DNA of 64,000 nt. It comes from Chrysopilus asiliformis. Taxonomy: Eukaryota > Arthropoda > Insecta > Diptera > Rhagionidae. The position numbers were made by a program, and so were the translations under genes. The DNA is taken from contig OZ035960.1 in NCBI GenBank assembly GCA_964034945.1, forward strand, positions 112,441,324-112,505,323, given 5' to 3'. The first letter of the stretch is position 1; each line of letters starts with the position of its first letter. Shown in pieces: positions 1 through 12,507 of the stretch. The notes under the pieces were generated by a model. That model saw nothing but the letters and a program-made list of their open reading frames with translations, was not told the origin of the DNA and ran no database searches.

Positions 1-3000
1 TGGAGTTGGCCATTGACGTTGGGTGATGGTCTGCTGTCGCAGGAGATCAATTGGTTAAAGTCCGTTCGAGACACAGTCCGTCAATCTGGTGACATTCAAG
101 TCCATGAGGATCTACTGGAGGGTCATTTGTGCTTAGCCAAAGAGCTGATGTTCTTCCTTAGTCCGGATTCAAAGTCACAGCTAAACGATTTAATTCTAGA
201 GGTTGTCGATGATTTCCTGTTCCCATCATCGCGACAATTTTTGCATTTGCGACGTTCAAATCAATTGAAAGAATGCAACGCTCCGCCACCAGTCTGCAGA
301 AGTCCACACACTATTGCGGCTGCTTGCGATCTGCTTGTTGCGCTCTGCCAGAGTTCTGTACCAAATATGAAACTCCTTGTCAACACGCTTATCGACATGT
401 TCTGCTCTGGTGAGTTGGAAGCATTTTTTTCTTTAACCGTTTTGTGGATTGACTTCTAATGGAATTGTTTTTATTTTCAGATACGGAACCACTTCGGGAA
501 TGGGAATACTTGCCACAGGTTGGTCCACGACCACCGAAAGGATTTTGCGGACTGAAGAACGCCGGCGCCACCTGTTATATGAATTCGGTTCTGCAGCAAC
601 TCTACATGGTACCATCGATTCGTGTTGGAATTCTGTTGGCCGATGGTGCCGCAACTGATCCGAACGAGGATTTCAGTGGGGAAAGTGAATCGTCATCGCT
701 GGACGCGCATGCTGACGAGGGGAATAATCGACGTAATTATCATGTTGGGATATTGAAACATGTTCAGGCGATTTTCGCTCATCTCGGCCACAGTGCACTT
801 CAATACTATGTGCCGCGAGGATTGTGGACACATTTTAAGTGAGTATTTGTGAAGGGAATTTCTAGGACTTCAGTAGGCTAAGTAGCGCTTTATATTTTAA
901 GAATAGTATCAAAGATTAAAGTTTGAGGCTTCAAACAAAAACGACCTTGAGCATGTTTTGCAAAATAAATTACATTTCTATTTTAGATTTCCTACCTTTC
1001 TAAGGTTTTTCTTCCTCAATTCCAGGCTACAGGGTGAACCAGTAAATTTAAGAGAACAGCAAGATGCTGTTGAATTTTTTATGTCACTATTCGAAAGTTT
1101 AGACGAGGGTTTAAAAGCATTAGGACATCAGCAATTAATGGGCGCAACGCTCGGCGGCTGCTTTAGCGATCAAAAAATCTGCCAGGGATGTCCACACCGA
1201 TATTCAAAAGAGGAACCGTTTAGTGTATTTAGTGTTGATATTAGGAATCATAGTTCATTGACGGAATCACTTGAACAATACGTTAAAGGTGAACTATTAG
1301 AAGGGGCGGATGCATACCATTGTGATAAATGTGATAAAAAGGTCAGTAAAATGGAGTCGCACAATGCAACTAACACAAGAGGTCGTCACGACTTTTTAGT
1401 CGCTTTGACGACGTTTTGACCTTTTGTGCAACTTGCAACAGATAAATAAAAAGAAAATTCATAGATTTTTACCAAAATATTTTCATTTAATAATTTCTAT
1501 GAGATAAAATTATTTTAGTTTTTCTTATGCTAAACATTTTCTTTTCTTTTTTTTTTCAAAACCATTCCAGGTGGTAACTGTGAAACGGCTGTGTGTGCGT
1601 AAACTTCCACCTGTATTAGCGATACAGCTTAAGAGATTCGAATATGATTACGAAAGGGTCTGTGCTATTAAATTTAATGATTATTTTGAATTCCCTCGAG
1701 TATTAGATATGGAACCGTACACAGGTATGAGATTTTATTAATTTTTGTTGGATTGTTAACTAATTTTGTTGTATTTTCAAAAACAGTATCCGGTTTAGCA
1801 AAATTAGAGGGCGAAGTAATTGAAATTGAGGAGAATTCTGATGATCAACCAACGACAACTAAATATGAATTAACTGGAATTGTTGTTCATAGCGGTCAAG
1901 CGTCTGGTGGACATTATTTCAGTTATATACTTCATAAGTAAGTTAATTATTGTTATTTTTTCGCTATTAATTTGATTCATATTAGACCGGGTGTAAAATG
2001 GGAATTTGACTTGAAAATTGGACTTGAAAAAAACGTGATGTGTTCTTTTATTTAAGTTTTTCTGCACGGCATCGCTCTAAAAACGACTTAGGAATTGTTT
2101 ATAAAATACTAGCTTGCATACCCGTCGTTGCCGGGTTAAGATTTTTCAAATTTTTTTTATGGTCTATGTTGGAGCTAAACTTCAGGCCAATCGGCTCGGT
2201 AGTTTCCCCGCGAAAGAGTAACATAGCGCAAAAACTAAGTTTCGAAATCACTTTACCCCCTCCCCTTACTCCCCCCACTCCTCGCGATACTTTTCCGTAT
2301 ACCTATGTTGGAACCAGAACTACCACAGACACTCATGCCAAATTTCAAGTCAATCGGTTCATCCGTTTTTGCATGAAAGAGGAACAGACAGACAGACACC
2401 AACTCATTTTTATATCTTAGTATGATGTCAAACTTTTAGGGACACGGAGGGGGGGTCTGTGGTAGTGTGACTACAGTATCAAGATCTTTACAAATAAATC
2501 GCAAATAAACGGGAGGGAGGGGGGACGGAAGGGGGGTTTAAAATTTCTAAAATGATCGCGACATATTTTATCTGCTGCGAATCCAAGCCCTCTCATACGT
2601 TTAGGAGATAGCAAGCGATTTTTTTTAGGATTGGCGATTTTTTTTAGGATTGGCGATTTTTTTTAAATATTGGAAGCTCGCCCGAGGGATTCTTTATTGA
2701 CTGCAAAAAACCGGATGCAAATCGATTGAACGCTTCAAAAGTTAACGGGTGAGGGATTACAGATGAAGATGGGAAAGGGGAAATCGATAAAAATCCCTCA
2801 ATTTTGTACATTTTTTCTTTGTTAGGTCAAATCAAGACGTCGCAAATCGAGAAACGCCTGTATTCTTGTCTTTATTCAGCAAATAATTATCCGTACCAAG
2901 TTTCATTACAATCGGTTTAGTCATTTCCCCGTCAAAGAGTAACAAAAAGACACAACTGACAAATTAGCATAATTTTTCTCTTTTCCTCGAATTTTAACAC

Positions 3001-6000
3001 AAATTTAATGAAAAACATTTTCGCATTTCCGCAGGGATTCAGGAACAAATAAGGAGCAATGGTATAAATTCGATGATGGTGAAGTTAGCGAATGTAAAAT
3101 GCATGAGGATGAGGAGATGAAGGCTCAATGCTTTGGTGGTGATTATATGGGCGAAGTCTATGATAATAATTTAAAGCGTATGCAATATCGAAGACAGAAA
3201 CGATGGTGGAATGCCTATATGTTATTTTATACGCGCTGTGATCTAAAACCTGTCCAGTCAAAGGCTAGTGTCGAACAATTATCTTTAGCTGAAAGTCGTA
3301 ATTGTGTACTACCAATGCCAAAACCAATAGAAAAGAGTGTTAGGTGAGTTTTGAATTTCAATTTACTGGATTTTCCGATTCCAAAATGAATGAAATTTTA
3401 TGTAATTGTCATTTGCAGGACTCAAAATGTACGCTTTTTGCATTCAAGAAGCCTTTTCTCATCGGAATTTTTCAATTTCATTAGAAAACTGGCAAGTTGC
3501 AGTGTCCCCTCGTGCCGGACTGAGAAATTGGTAAATCAAGATTGTTTTGTTTTGTATTGTCGTTTATTAAAATTGAATTCTTTTTCGTATTTTCAAAGTT
3601 ACCGCAAGCGGAGGAGCTATCACTTTTAGGAATTCAGTTGGCATCACAATTTCTGTTCCACTCTGGATTCCGAACGAAAAAATCACTTCGTGGCCCAGCT
3701 ATTGATTGGTATGAAGAATTAAAAATTCCTGTGCACCATTGGTAGGCTCTTAAGTTGATTCTCTATATTTTTTTTTTGTTAAAAGAAAGTTTTCTCTATC
3801 TGTTTTTTGTTTGTTTTTTGTTGGATTTTCGCTGTGCTCTCGATTGAGTCGGTGTTTGTTAAAAAAAAATGTGTCAAACGTTTGTAAATAATGTAGATTT
3901 AATTAATTTGCTGTTTTTAACGAATATTTAAGTCCACAACATCGTGATTTATGTGTAAACTGAAAATTAGTTCAGTCGTCAATCAAAAGTTTTTCGTGAA
4001 AGATGAAATCAAGTTTTCGTGTTTGTAAAAAAATTGTAGGAAAATTTTCTGATCGAGAGTACAGTTTTTGGTTTAGTTTTTTGTTTTTATAAAGAATGTT
4101 TTCTTCTAAATTTTATTCATTTAAGTATATTTCAAATGTTTTCCGGTCACTAGACCGGTATTATGATTTTTTTCTTAAATTTTATGTAGATTTCTTTTAA
4201 CTAACACAAAATTTCGTTAAATTGATTTTCTTTAACACATTGAGTAGAACGCAGTTTTTCTTAATGAGTAATAATTAAGCTATACAGTAATCCCTCCAAC
4301 TGCGCGATTTCACAACTGCGCGGTTAAGTTTTTAATACCAAAATTTCGAACTGCGCGGTAAAAATTTCGCAGCTGCGCGGTTTTTTTATAATTTTCGTTT
4401 GAAAAAACATGTTCCTAACTCCAAAATTTCATACAGAGTAGGGTTCACAGTGCGTGGTTTCGGTTTGCGCGCTCTTTTTGTGGAACGTATCTACCGCGCA
4501 GTTGGAGGGATTACTGTAATTAGTGCCCAACCGAAAGAACCATGCAAGAAATGGCGTTTTTCGAACCCCTGGGTTAACTTTTGAACCAGTGAAGTTTTCA
4601 CTTTGGTTGAGAACTTTTTGGAAAGGGTACAGTCTCTAGTTTCATCCATATGTGGCTTCAAGAGCCACCGAATTGCAGGGGGATGGATGGGCACAACTTC
4701 CATTTCTGCAATGATTTCTGTGAAAAATCACGAGAAAGTTCGTTAACCCCTCACCATCCCCCTGCAATTCGGTGGCTCATATGGATGAAACTAGAGACTG
4801 TGCCCTTTCCAAAAAGTTCTCAACCAAAGTGAAAACTTCACTGTTTCCAAAGTTAGTTTAGGGGCAAAATCGTGCATCGTTCTTTCGGTTTCGGCCAAAA
4901 ATTAGAGTCTCGGCGTCAAAACCAGTTTCGGTTGGGCATTACAAAATTCAGAATGTTCTCATATAGAGTATTTATTGCCCTCTGTAAATTGGCCTCTGGC
5001 AATTGTAGCTTTTCTTTTGTTTTCAAGACATTTTTTGTCGTTTTTGCCATTTTTTGACGGCATTTTTTTGCCGTTTTTGGCATTTTTTGACGGCATTTTT
5101 TTGCCGTTTTTTCCATTTTTTGCCGTTTTTGCCATTTTTTGACGGCATTTTTTTGCCGTTTTTGTCATTTTTGACGGAGTTTTTGGCCGTTTTTGCCATT
5201 TTTTGACGGCATTTTTTGCCATTTTTTGACAGCATTTTTTTTACGGCATTTTTTGTCATTGCCGTAAACTTCCATGACAGGCATCGAAATTGTTATAGAA
5301 AATTGTTCTAAAAAAAACTCTCCATCCATAAGGGGACTCACACACGTCACTGAAAACATTTATGAAACTTTGCCATATTCCTTGATTTTTATTAAAAAAG
5401 TAAAGTCGGTTTATTTTGTGATTATTTTCTCAAACTAAACCGATTTTAGTGAAACTACAGTTACCCCTAATTTATTCACTAGGAGTTAAGCCGAGTTAGT
5501 GAGTTAAGGGAGTTAGCTAACCTTATTTTCCATGTTAAAGGTGAGTTAAGGGAGTTAAGGCGATTTAACTCCTAGTGAATAAATTGGCCGTTAGGGTCAG
5601 AGTATCGTGGAGAATGACATGGGCTATCCGGTTTACAAAATTCCTACCCCGTCTCTTGCTTTCTACCCCGTCTCCTGATATCTCTTCAACCGTTGAACGA
5701 ATTTAGACTCGATTTTCACCATTGGAGATGTCACTTTTCAAGAAAAGTTTTCACACATTGAAATTCTCCCTCTCTGTTTACCCGCAAGTTGTGCACCTCT
5801 TAATAGTAAGATCCTAGGCCGAAGATCGAGGAGGATGAGAACAACAAAGCCGACTCTAGGACAGGCCCGTAGCCAGGGAGTGGGCTTGGGGGCTTAACCC
5901 CCCCTCCCCCCCCCCCAATTTTGGTTCTTCACCCAAAAAAAAATTTGGTTCTGAGAGTTCTAGAAACAAGCCTCCTCCCGAAACAAAATCCAGGTTACGG

Positions 6001-9000
6001 GCCTGCTCTATGAGACAAAGGGTTGTTCGTGAAGCGGTCAGGGGGCAGTCTCTAGTTATATCTAACTGGTTTTCTAAAGGTTTAAAAAAACGTTTGGCAG
6101 CAAATTCTTAAATTGGTTAAACATCTATAAACGTTTAAGCCCAGAAAATTGTCGAAATTTTCGTTTCGATGGTAAAAAACCACATAATAACTCTCCTATC
6201 TCAATGTGTTAAACTAAAACATTTCACTGTGTGGCGTTGGAAACTATCATTTATTATCAAAAATTAAAAAAAAGTGCACAATAAAAATTCTTCCTAGATT
6301 GTTCCCCCCGCCCAGAATACTCTTCAACATTGATTTTATTTACTAGAATTATTTGAAATATCTTTCTGTTGCAATTTTCTTTTAGGTACGACACACTCTC
6401 ACATCATATACGACAGTCTGCAGTGGTGCGTCGCTGGTTCGCTCATAACGCTCTCCTGAATCCATCGACCCGTCTCGGTGAATACATTCTGGTCGCTCCA
6501 TCGCCCGAAGTTCGTACAGTTTTCGTGAAGCTCGTCGTGTTCTTCTGTCACTTCGCGATCAGTGATGACCCATTGCCCGGTTTCGATGGTAGTAATTTAT
6601 GTGAACAGATTCTAATTTGTGTCCTGCAATTACTTAAATGCGAAGTGGCCGATCATGGAAAACATTTACCACACTATTTTAGCTTATTTAGTATGTATTC
6701 TGGATTAGGTTTACAGGAGAAACATCAGCTATTGAAGGTAGTTTTGTTTTTTTTTTTTGGTGTCATAAAATTCTGATTTAATTGTGATTTTGATTGAATT
6801 TCCAGCTAAATGTTCCTGCAATATTTATGCAAGTAGCATTAGATGAAGGACCCGGTCCTCCAATTAAATATCAATATCCAGAATTAAGTAAACTTCATCA
6901 AGTTGTCTCACATCTGGTACGATGCAGTGATATATCATCCAGATGCCAAAGTTCTAATAGTAGTTCACGACCAATGCCAAATATTTATGGTGAACCGAAT
7001 GTTTCGCTAGATAATCTGCTGCCTTTATCACCGGAAGCTACAGAGTATTTATTTAATAGAACCAGGTATGGAAATTCAATTTAAAAATAAAAAAATATTT
7101 ATAATTTCCAATTGTAAATTCCAGTTACGTGAAAAAACTAATTGAAGACACGAATGTGGGCGAGGAGGGATTGAAATTGTTACAGTATTGCAGTTGGGAG
7201 AATCCACATTTTTCACGTTCCGTTCTCACTGAATTACTGTGGCAGTGTGGATACGCGTATTGGCACGATATGCGACATCATACGGAGCTACTATTAAACA
7301 TTTTACTAATGGAGGACTCATGGCAACATCATCGCATCCACAACGCATTGATGGGTGTTGCCGAGGAGCGTGAGGGTCTATTAGAGACAATACAAAGAGC
7401 TAAAACACATTACCAAAAACGTGCATACCAAATCATCAAATGTTTGGTCCAATTATTCCGTAGAAGTCAAGTTGCATTGACTATGCTGAATACAAACCAT
7501 CAGATCGCGCGTCACTGGACGGTTGCCGTTGAATGGCTGCAGGATGAATTGGAGCGACAGCGTGGCATTGGTAGTCAGTATAGCTACAGCTCGTGGTCTC
7601 CACCAGCTCAGAGCAATGACAACACAAATGGTTACATTTTGGAGCGATCACAGTCCGCTAAGAATACTCTGACCATGGCATTTGAATTGTGTCCTGAAGA
7701 GGTACAGAGAAAAATTATAAAAAAATGGTTTGCTTTTTTTATTAATTCAATTTGTTGTGCTTGTCATTTTAAACAGGAACAAGAGGATCCGAATGAATCC
7801 GATGCGGAACCAATCGATGAGACACAATCGGCCCAACAAACGATACCCGAACAGGCGATTGTTATCGAGGAGTCTTCATCGACAATTGCCGCTCCGACGG
7901 CTGGCGATGGCTCCTCGCCACTAAGTTCTAGTCCGGTTGTTAGTACACAGTCTGCAACCACACCACCTCCGCCAGCTGTTGTTGGCGGCCAAACCAGCGA
8001 GTCTGGGGGTAATGGAAGTATTACAACATCGATCAGTCAACTTAGGTTATCACCGAATCAGGTAAGTTAGTCGTCACCATCCTGAGTAGAATTTTTTGGC
8101 GATTTTTTTTAATATGGAACAGGATTTTGGAAATAAAAATTCTGACAAATTCTTTAATTTCTTTAAACTGAGTCCAAACTTTAAACAGACTCCCAAAAAA
8201 AGCATTTCTATGACCTCAAAGAAAACCTTTGACCCCCCGAATTTTTGGGTATTTGAAGGACATTTTTTTACAAAATTTATCTGTTTACTTTTTTATACGA
8301 AATACGTTGGACGTAGTATGATAAAGTATTGTGATCATGAAAAATTTCGACCTCTTACGTTTGCCAAAAGCATTCCCGGGTCGGTGGGAGTTAAAGTGGG
8401 TTTCTGTCTGCCACTATTGTAAAAACTTCCGGTTTAATCGCGTTAATGATCGCTGACAACTTTAGAGCCACTGGAGCAAACATTGTGGAAGGCTTCTTTC
8501 TTATTATGTATACATAAATAAGCAAATTGTCGATTATACAAAATTCACCTTCTTTCCCTTCTACCAATAAACCCGTTAAAAAATGCGAGCTGCTTTTCAG
8601 TCAAACACAACTTGTCCCCATGCATAATTTTCGTTAAATAAAATCATCCCTCTCCCTACCCCTCCCCTGCCAACCCCCTCCTATGCCAACCCCCTCTTCT
8701 GCCAACCCCCTCCTCTGCTATATTCAGAGCTTCTGAAGGCTTTTTGATCCGGTTTTGCAGAATTGAGTAGATCGTCTCTACGAAAATTCCTGTTTCTGCA
8801 ACCTTCTCTGATGTTATTTCACGCGACGGTGAAAACATTTTTTACTTGATTTTAACGACAGATCGAAGCCCGAATAAAACGAGACTGGGAAGGGGTTCGA
8901 CCACGCAGAAATCAGGAACGCTTTTAATAACAATTTCAGGATATCAAACGCCTTTGCGAAATATTCGTAAAAAAAACCTGCTGAAATCCATTTCTATATT

Positions 9001-9163
9001 ACAGCCATCAACATCTGAGAGTAATGAAATAATAGAGTCACAAGTTACGCCTCAAACGACAGCAACAACAACCGTAACGACAGCAGCACAGCCAGTTAGT
9101 ACAGCGACAACAATAACTTCGAATGTAATTAGTTCTGTGACGGCAACAATGGAGCAAACCTAG
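1..9163 (+). CDS. faf: fat facets/USP9X-type ubiquitin C-terminal hydrolase, 5' part outside window
   Basis: Thirteen exons: 1-409, 481-838, 1026-1341, 1571-1724, 1787-1937, 3035-3343, 3419-3530, 3599-3708, 6386-6737, 6806-7065, 7125-7701, 7777-8061, 9005-9163. They sum to 3552 nt, giving 1183 residues in one frame with the stop TAG at 9161. The catalytic Cys box [13 protein letters not shown] has its Cys codon at 573 (residue 168 of this partial). The His box [11 protein letters not shown] has its His codon at 1912 (residue 455). CQGC and CDKC pairs lie in exon 3. Family members are cysteine proteases that remove ubiquitin from endocytic and signalling substrates. The long alpha-helical part after the USP core ([21 protein letters not shown]-like and ELCPEE blocks) matches the USP9X/fat facets subfamily, not generic USPs. 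The C-terminus is Thr/Ser-rich. The full family protein is about 2,500-2,800 residues, so over half is missing. Introns 5 (1938-3034) and 8 (3709-6385) are loaded with repeats. Confidence 0.95.
2108..2428 (+). repeat. SINE/RTE-tail-like interspersed repeat, copy 1
   Basis: Lies in faf intron 5. It begins ACTAGCTTGCATACCCG and ends with a CAGACAGACAG run followed by TTAGTATGATG. Two more copies are near 29910 and 39147, all on the same strand. The layout (constant head, pyrimidine-rich middle CCCCTCCCCTTACTCCCC, GACA-rich tail, AT-rich terminus) resembles tails of widespread invertebrate SINE or RTE-type retroposons. That family assignment is from memory and not tested. A further fragment with a related CGGTTTAGTCATTTCCCC stretch is at about 2890-2950. 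Confidence 0.7.
2615..2664. repeat. Short tandem repeat in faf intron 5
   Basis: Three head-to-tail copies of a roughly 19-bp unit, GCGATTTTTTTTAGGATTG, the last one decaying into AT-rich sequence. No function is evident. Confidence 0.75.
4285..4516. mobile_element. pogo/Tigger-like MITE (232 bp)
   Basis: Perfect 22-bp terminal inverted repeats, CAGTAATCCCTCCAACTGCG at the left and its complement at the right, flanked by TA on both sides (4283-4284 and 4517-4518). The inside repeats the phrase AACTGCGCGGT. TA targets and CAGT-type ends with CTGCGCGG internal repeats are typical of pogo/Tigger elements. No transposase frame is present, so the element is non-autonomous. It lies in faf intron 8. 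Confidence 0.85.
4529..4890. mobile_element. Long foldback element, copy 1
   Basis: Two arms of well over 100 bp are inverted copies of each other: the left arm runs through GTTTTCACTTTGGTTGAG and the right arm through its complement. They face each other across a short centre near 4710. Outer ends are AACCGAAAGAAC and GTTCTTTCGGTT. A second copy in the opposite orientation is at 14948-15333. An outer TGCCCAACCGAAA pair at about 4524 and 4935 may mark a slightly larger unit. Confidence 0.8.
5025..5262. repeat. T-rich minisatellite
   Basis: Imperfect tandem array built from TTTTTGCCATTTTTTGACGGCA and TTTTTTTGCCGT modules in faf intron 8. On the minus strand it gives spurious Lys-rich reading frames (KNAVKKWQK repeats), which are translation artefacts of the array. 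Confidence 0.85.
5469..5585. repeat. Small hairpin element
   Basis: A perfect 21-bp inverted repeat (AATTTATTCACTAGGAGTTAA, 5469-5489) is complementary to 5565-5585, enclosing a GAGTTAAGGGAGTTA-rich centre. It may be a short MITE or decayed foldback. No target-site duplication was identified. Confidence 0.65.
5862..6005. mobile_element. hAT-like MITE with 8-bp target duplication
   Basis: Ends CAGGCCCGTAGCCAGG and CCAGGTTACGGGCCTG form a 16-bp inverted repeat with one mismatch. Flanks CTCTAGGA (5854-5861) and CTCTATGA (6006-6013) match at 7 of 8 positions, the size and CTCTA bias expected of hAT insertion. The centre has poly-C and poly-A tracts and no coding capacity. Confidence 0.75.
8668..8717. 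repeat. C-rich 16-bp tandem repeat in last faf intron
   Basis: Three copies of GCCAACCCCCTCCTMT-like units in intron 12 (8062-9004). The rest of that intron shows no recognisable element. The C-tract is about 290 bp upstream of the acceptor of the last coding exon, too far away to be its polypyrimidine tract. Confidence 0.7.
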
Positions 9164-10334
9164 GATAGAGCTGATATAAATAATAATGTTATTAAGATAA
9201 TTACAAATATTATTTAATTAATTATTATGCTATAACTATTAATGAAAGAAACAAACAAACAAAAAATAATAACAATAATAATACAGAAACAAACAGAAAC
9301 ATGGTAAAAACATGAGAAAACAAAACAACAGTTAAGAGACAGACATTGAATAATTAATTACCGTAATTTAATTTTTAAAATCAAATTTAATAAAGAAAAA
9401 AAACAAAACACTTTCTTAAATAGAACGAAAGAAAGGTATAGAAATCGTTTATCAAATTGAATCACGACTCAGAACAATATTCACACACACACACACAGAG
9501 ATAAAAAGAGAACACACAAACAAAGAAAAAATATTTAAAAAAAATAATAAACGAAAATGCCTACAAGAAAAGAAATTTAATAAATAAAAGAAATAAATAA
9601 AAAATAGATGAATTTGATGTAAAAATCAAAAGAAAGCAATTCACATAAAATTTATTAGAATTTTTTTTAAGTAATAATACTAAAGAAATAAAAAAAAACA
9701 AACTAAAAAATAAATAAAAATAACCAAGAAGTGAAATTTAAAAAAAAAACATATATACAAAGATTAAAAATAACTTTTATATTATTTTTCATATTTATGA
9801 AGCCTTCTTCTTTTATGTTGAAACGATGTGAAGAAAAAAACTTATTATTGAAAAGAAAGCAAAGGTGAAAATCCTAAAATTATTAATTAGAAATTGTTTT
9901 TTTTATATTATATATATATATTAAAAAAAGAATGAAGGAAAGAATCAATTACTATTATGACTATCATTATTATTATTATTATAATTACTTTTATTATCTA
10001 ATTATTATTTTTATTTTTTAAAAAAACAAACAGAAATTCTTTCTTATATAGCAACGAAGTTATTTATTTTAGATTTGAAAGAAATTTAAAAGTTATAAAA
10101 TATTTTCTCTTATAAGTATCGATTTAAAATAAACAAAAAATAATAATAAAAACAAAATCTATCAATCAAAATGTGAATGATAAGAGCAAGTGAAGAAAAA
10201 TAAATTCTTTTTAAATGAAAGACCCTTTTTTTAAAGAAGTTTTTATTAAAATAAGCGAAAACAAAATAAAATGCAACATAATAGAAAAACAGAAAAACCA
10301 ATTTTTTAATCTAACAATTATTCTCATATATGTA
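9164..10334 (+). other. faf 3' untranslated region, A-rich
   Basis: This follows the faf stop and is strongly A-rich on the plus strand, with CA repeats at about 9484-9498 and many AATAAA hexamers. No reading frame of interest is present. The strand-biased A content resembles long insect 3' UTRs, and the same composition returns at 13421-14830. Confidence 0.6.
9389..9394 (+). terminator. Candidate polyadenylation signal AATAAA (faf, proximal)
   Basis: A canonical hexamer 226 nt after the faf stop, followed by A-rich sequence. Several later AATAAA copies could be used instead, so the real 3' end cannot be fixed from sequence alone. Confidence 0.35.
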
Positions 10335-10704
10335 CATTGAAACCTCGATACTGTATACTCTACTGGATACTGTATACCCCTCGATAGTGTATACCTCACA
10401 TTTTGTTGCAAACTTACGGATGTTTCAGTCTTCGATTTTAATGAAACTTTGCAAATTTGAGAACTAGGCAAAAATATTTGACACGTATTTGTTATTTTAA
10501 CGGGATTTTACTCAAAAAAGTTTTTATTCCTCGAAAACTAACGGATCGGTCCGATTGGGATGGCACATAAATATTATAATGAATAAAACATTTAAAAAAT
10601 ATATTCTATGTTATCCATATATTTTCTTCCCTCAGTAGCGTATACCCCTCGATACTATTTACCTCCGTGGTTTAATATCGGCATACAGTATCGAGGTTTC
10701 AATG
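10335..10704. mobile_element. TA-flanked MITE (370 bp), pogo/Tc1-like
   Basis: Inverted ends CATTGAAACCTCGATACTGT and its complement, with TA at 10333-10334 and 10705-10706. Internal GTATACCCCTCGATA phrases repeat the end sequence, as in many pogo-type MITEs. No transposase frame is present. Confidence 0.8.
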
Positions 10705-10902
10705 TATTTACAATTCTAAAATGTTTTATTTTTCTGTTAGAAGCCAAGGAAAAAGCAGACGTGTGCAAAAATACGGAGAAGAATGAATTTAGGAAGTGAT
10801 AGTGAGGAGAATGTGTTGGATTTTAGGGATGCGAAAAGATTTTTATCGAATTTCTAGATTTTTCCTAAATAAAAGATCATTTTTATGCCTTTTTTGAAAG
10901 TA

Positions 10903-10988
10903 CAGTAAAAGTCCTCTAACTCGAAATTCCTCTAACACAAAACCTATTTTGATGGCAGCAGACAATTCGAGTTAGAAGACTTCAACTG
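10903..10988. mobile_element. Miniature TA-flanked element (86 bp)
   Basis: Ends CAGTAAAAGTCCTCTAACTC and GAGTTAGAAGACTTCAACTG are inverted repeats with a few mismatches, flanked by TA on each side. The CAGT start again points to the pogo/Tigger group. Confidence 0.7.
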
Positions 10989-11236
10989 TATGTCAATATC
11001 AATGGATGAAACTGATTGTTTTTGGTTTCCCAGGCTTTTCGCTTTAATAAAAAGCAATTTTTTTGAAGCTGATGCCACTGAGAGTCGTTTGCATCAACGA
11101 AACAGCGTCTTATGTTCAACTTAAATTATTTAAGTCCCAGAATTTCTACGGTTTTAGTACGCTAAGCACAACTTAAATAGTTATGATTTGTATCAGCAAA
11201 CGGACCTGAATGTTTTTTAGGAGAATTTTATGTTAA

Positions 11237-11456
11237 CACGTTCGTGACATTTGCTTTTTCAACTTTTTTTTACATTTGGACATCGTGTACCACGGGTGGT
11301 ACACGACAAAAAAGTTACAAAAACTACTTATTAGATACTTCTTGATAATTTAGAAACAAAAATTTACGTCCACAAAAAAACTACCGCACTATTTACTCGC
11401 GCGGTTTTAAAAAAACTGTACATGTACCACCAGTGGTACACGATGTCACGAACGTG
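11237..11456. mobile_element. piggyBac-like MITE (220 bp)
   Basis: TTAA at 11233-11236 and 11457-11460 flanks a 14-bp inverted repeat, CACGTTCGTGACAT. Subterminal GTACCACGGGTGGTAC and GTACCACCAGTGGTAC blocks add symmetry. TTAA target duplication is the hallmark of piggyBac-class transposition. There is no coding capacity. Confidence 0.85.
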
Positions 11457-11766
11457 TTAAAACACATTGAAATTTTGCGATAATTTAAACAATACGGAAC
11501 TGTTTCCATGCTAGATGCTTTTTCCAACCATTGTTCGAGTTGCCAGCTGCTAGTAACTGGCCTAATGTGAATTGGGCATTAAAAATTTAACATTTTTTTG
11601 CCGTTTTGTATCCGCTGGTCGATTTTTCGACCAACCTCTATGAGCAACTTTGAGCCTTATTCTTAACACAAAGGGGTCAAAGTTACTCAATGTCACTGGT
11701 CAAAAAATCGATCAACGGACGTTAATGGGTTAATATGACAAATAAAATGGTTTTTAACATAATCAG

Positions 11767-11874
11767 CCCGATTACGGTTGTCGTATCGTTTTCGACAAGA
11801 GTCGTTTTACGTGTTGTTGTTGGTAGAAAAACACTAACAACAACACGTAAAACGACACGACAACCGTAATAGGG
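11767..11874. mobile_element. Foldback with GTTGTTGTTGG core, copy 1
   Basis: The left arm, starting CCCGATTACGGTTGTCG, and its complement meet around a core reading GTTGTTGTTGGTAG, then AAAAACACTAACAACAAC. The right arm lacks about 14 bp (the GACAAGAGTC stretch) present in the left arm, so it is a slightly damaged palindrome. Related copies are at 12383 and 35131. Confidence 0.8.
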
Positions 11875-12382
11875 GTGAATATTCCTCCTCGTAAGTCGTG
11901 CACCATAGATTCTCAGACTCCAAAATCAAAAAAACAATTACTAACCAAGTATTCAAAAGATGTGGAAATATTACAAAATTTTGCCATAAACCGATTTTGA
12001 AAAAAAATGAATAGAAATATGGATGAGTGAAAAAAATTAACATCAAATCAATGCTTTATTATTTTTAAATTAATTCTATTCATAATTTAAAAAAACCTAA
12101 CTTAAAAGAATTTTTTTGTATTGGAAGATTTCATGTAAATGTAAACTATTTTTATTTTATTTTTTTTTTTGGTTATCATATTAAGGCAAAATTACTGTAA
12201 ATATGTTTATATAATGAAGAATAAAATTTTTGTTTCATTTTATTTTTATCTTTTGAAAAAAAAATTTTTTTTGTTGCCTTTGCAGATTTTTGAAATGGGT
12301 TTTTTCCATGAGGTGAAATTACTTTCAGCGAGTCTTTGAGAACAATTAAAACAAGTTGGATCACATTCCTCTGAATAATCAT

Positions 12383-12507
12383 CCCGATTGCGAGTGTCGT
12401 GTCGTTTTCGACAAGAGTCGTTTTACGTGTTGTTGTTAGTGTTTTTCTACCAACAACAAAACGTAAAACGACTCTTGTCGACAACGACACGACACTCGCA
12501 ATCGGGG
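12383..12507. mobile_element. Foldback with GTTGTTGTTGG core, copy 2
   Basis: Near-perfect palindrome of about 125 bp with arms CCCGATTGCGAGTGTCGTG and complement. The core is the same as in the copy at 11767 but inverted relative to it (GTTAGTGTTTTTCTACC). Arms are similar but not identical between these two copies. Confidence 0.85.

Noticed and set aside
4916..5359. Lysine-rich minus-strand frames (KNAVKKWQK repeats)
   Set aside because: They are translations of a T-rich minisatellite in all three frames, with no start context or conservation signal.
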